Shown here in pieces: positions 61,630-64,000 of a DNA stretch of 64,000 bases. The stretch's first letter is position 1. Every line of letters begins with the position of its first letter. Under the pieces are notes generated by a model. It did not search any database. It was not told where the DNA came from and saw only the letters and a program-made list of their open reading frames with translations. The stretch is from the NCBI RefSeq assembly GCF_036669915.1, contig NC_089325.1, forward strand, positions 4,495,683 to 4,559,682, in the 5' to 3' direction. This DNA is from Pocillopora verrucosa. Taxonomy: Eukaryota > Cnidaria > Anthozoa > Scleractinia > Pocilloporidae. The translations under genes and the position numbers were made by a program.

Positions 61630-63862
61630 ATGGAAGCTGAGGAAGAAATGAAGAAAGGGAACTTCCGCAAAGCTCACGAATTGTTCGACGACTTGCTCAG
61701 GAAAGACAAAAGCAAAGTTCATTACCTGCTGGGGAAGGCTGATTGTTTTGTTCTAGAAGGACGTTTGATGGATTCGTTGCCCATCTACAGCGAGGCTTTC
61801 AAAAGCGGAAAAGTTCAGCCCAATCGTCTGCTTCAGTTCGTCGACGCTTTGACACTTATCATAAAAAGCAAACTGGACAAATATGAGGCAAACGACGATT
61901 ATGACACGATTTTGCAATGCACGATTTGTACGGGTATTTTGTGCGATCCTGTTACTCTTCCCTGTGGAGATTCGTTCTGTAAACTGTGCTTGGAGAAACA
62001 AGAGGCGAAGAAATGCGAACATTGTGAAAGTTCGTTTGCAAACATGTCTTTAAAGGCAAATGTTATCTTGCAAGACATCCTTGAGAAGTCGTTCGAAAAG
62101 GAATTGGGAGCAACTCGGTTGCGTCTAGAGGGGAACAATTTGCACAGAAAAAGGCAAAGCCTTGCTGCGATCGAGAAATACCTCGAGGCAGAGAAACTAA
62201 GTAAGTATTCAAGTATCTCTCTCTATAATTTTAAATTGGATTTCTTCAACCTGTAGAGTCGAGCTCGTGTTGCCGCGAACAGCTACCATATGACAACAAG
62301 AATGTCGAGCAAATGAATTACGTAACGATAATAATAGCGCGAAGTAAAAATATCAGTTGTCGATAATTTCCCTCATCCTGAAAATTTCATTAATAGCCAT
62401 TTTATAGCTGTTGTGATATGAAATGTGATCGTCTACCCTTGAAATGGCGTTAAGACACAACGTGCTAATTTTAGAGTTTCAATTGAGTGGTACATTTTTA
62501 CTGCAACATTTTAAAGTTCCTCTTTCAAAAAATGAAACCATCCATATCGTCGCCGATAAAAGCCATTTGAAAGAAAAACTGGATTGATGAGTTCGATCCC
62601 GACGTCAACTGTTTCTCCAAAAAAAAAAATGTTATTTTGCCATTCGAGAACAAGAAACGAAACTACAACTGTTACGTTACTGAATGTTAATTGTATTAAG
62701 ATGCGTTTTGCATAATCTTCGTTTTTTGTCCGTGGAATTGAGAAAGGAAAGAAGCCATTTTGAAAAGGATGTCTTCATCATGCAATCGTTGAACAATTCC
62801 CTCTTTCTATGAAAACAGACTGTTTTCTAGATTTGCACTGTGATCTGCATACATAATTTGTATTGTTCTTGTTTGCTTTCCCTTCAATATATTTTTTAAA
62901 TCCTATCATCGATTGGTATGGATATTCTCCTCGATATTTCCAACACTTTTCTCACGGTGCTCACAGGGATAGCATGTTTGACAACGAAACAATCTTTGGT
63001 TGGCCTTCATTTCCTCTGTTTTAATAGCATTAATGTTTGGCTAAGCCGTAATACTGCAAGAAGAAATTAGCTGTTGTTCACTTCTAGGGGCTAAAGGGCT
63101 AACTTTACATATTTGCTTAGCTGTTGAATACCACAGAAACTTTGATGACTGTTTGTAAGATGAGCCACTTGGTAAGGATGGGCCGATACAGTTTTTTGAA
63201 ATCAATACGACCTCAAGTAGATACTGATGTTTTTTCTTCGATATCGAAATCCATAGTGATACTGTGATGTCATTGAGTTAAATGGTAAGTCAAGTGATTT
63301 GATTGAAGAAATTAAGGGTTATCTTGCACTGTTCAAGTTGTGCAGTGTTTAGAACTCTACAAAATCATCAATGAGATAGTAAAAAATTAAAAGCACATTA
63401 TGGAGGTAATAAAGTCGAAACTCCTTGTCATCAATGAGTTCACTCTTGCAGTGCTCACATGCCGCTACTTAGACTTGAACACTGCGGTGCTCATTTCCTG
63501 ATCTCGAGGCCAGAGTTTTTTTGGCCCTCTGTCAGGGGTTGGACACTGGTGCAAGACAAAGGACAGACAGGTCACTTGCAGAATTGAAAACACCAATACT
63601 TTTCGCTAGTATTGATGTTTTTCCAATCAGACCTCTGTATCATTGGTACTGAATATTTGTTGTCAGTATAGGTCCATCCTTACCAATATCCTATTATGAT
63701 CAGACTTGATGACATGCCTATTGTGAATTAATTCTCATTACAGACAAATCTGACCACTTGATTCAGAGTAACCTTGCCTGTATTCTTATCTCACTGGGTC
63801 GTTTTGAGGAGGGTTTTCTCAGAGCCAACAAGACTTGTCAACTTCAGCCAACATGGCCAAAG
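61630..63862 (+). CDS. LONRF: LONRF-type TPR and RING-finger protein, 5' part (partial at right edge)
   Basis: LONRF proteins combine TPR repeats, RING fingers and a C-terminal Lon N-domain and act as E3 ubiquitin ligases. Two exons lie in the window, 61630-62200 and 63744-63862, about 230 residues, joined in phase 1; the second ends in a GTAAGT donor at phase 0, so the gene continues right. Residues 3-75 form TPR-like helices (NFRKAHELFDDLL, GKADCFVLEGRLMDSLPIY). The RING is at about 97-137: CTIC, PVTLPCGDSFCKLC, KKCEHC. The usual zinc-binding His of CGH is Asp here. From about 155 more TPR helices follow (GNNLHRKRQSLAAIEKYLEA), continuing in exon 2 (NLACILISLGRFEEGF). The Lon domain would lie outside the window, so family placement rests on the TPR-RING-TPR order. 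Confidence 0.8.
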
Positions 63863-64000
63863 GTAAGTGCTGTCTCAACCTTGAGATGCACTCATTCTCT
63901 AACTCTTAGGGATCAAAGGTTTATAACTGTTACAACTACTAGAGCAACTTGTCATGAAGACTTCCAGGTTCAAACCATGAACTGTTGTGGTGTTGCAACT

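Overview
The window is nuclear DNA from an animal with dense introns, GT-AG splice sites, AT-rich intergenic DNA, tRNA-derived SINEs, foldback/MITE repeats and decayed non-LTR reverse transcriptase fragments. Gene content (secreted VWA/EGF/Sushi/HYR proteins, a VEGF-C/D-like factor, a macro-TIR protein) and repeat style suggest a hexacorallian cnidarian, probably a stony coral. That assignment is inference. All gene models were built by hand from splice sites and reading phase.

Layout, left to right. (1) <520-11066, minus: 5' part (11 exons, at least 984 codons) of a secreted SVEP1-like protein: signal peptide, VWA, EGF, ephrin-receptor-like Cys module, three Sushi, two HYR, one more Sushi, then an exon with a run of five Arg. 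It runs off the left edge. (2) 14642-16584 and 18716-21235, plus: two three-exon paralogues for small secreted six-cysteine proteins (139 and 114 aa), not assigned to any known family. (3) 22712-27034, minus: five-exon VEGF/PDGF-domain growth factor with a C-terminal CxCxC tail. (4) 31439-32428, plus: intronless 329-aa orphan with its own TATA box, between two diverged direct repeats of about 400 bp. (5) 33776-36934, minus: COMMD6, complete in 8 exons. (6) 37176-49182, plus: INTS9, complete in 24 exons, sharing a 241-bp head-to-head promoter with COMMD6. (7) 52272-59886, plus: seven-exon, 933-aa protein with an N-terminal macro-like domain, two recognisable TIR domains, a third degenerate TIR, an acidic tail and a C-terminal CLLI prenylation box. 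(8) 61630->63862, plus: first two coding exons of a LONRF-type TPR/RING protein, running off the right edge.

The best candidate for an undescribed system is the macro-TIR-TIR-TIR-CaaX protein. It joins, in one chain, an ADP-ribose-binding type fold with domains of the NAD-consuming TIR class and a predicted lipid anchor. The pairing recalls bacterial TIR/macro immune signalling. Second are the paired six-cysteine secreted proteins, the orphan intronless gene, and the VEGF-like factor lacking both inter-chain cysteines.

Non-genic space is mostly repeats: two MITE families with TTAACCCTTT ends that recur in INTS9 and TIR-gene introns, foldback elements (one with 86-nt arms and two mismatches), three tRNA-derived SINE types, and two minisatellites (25 bp and 20 bp units).
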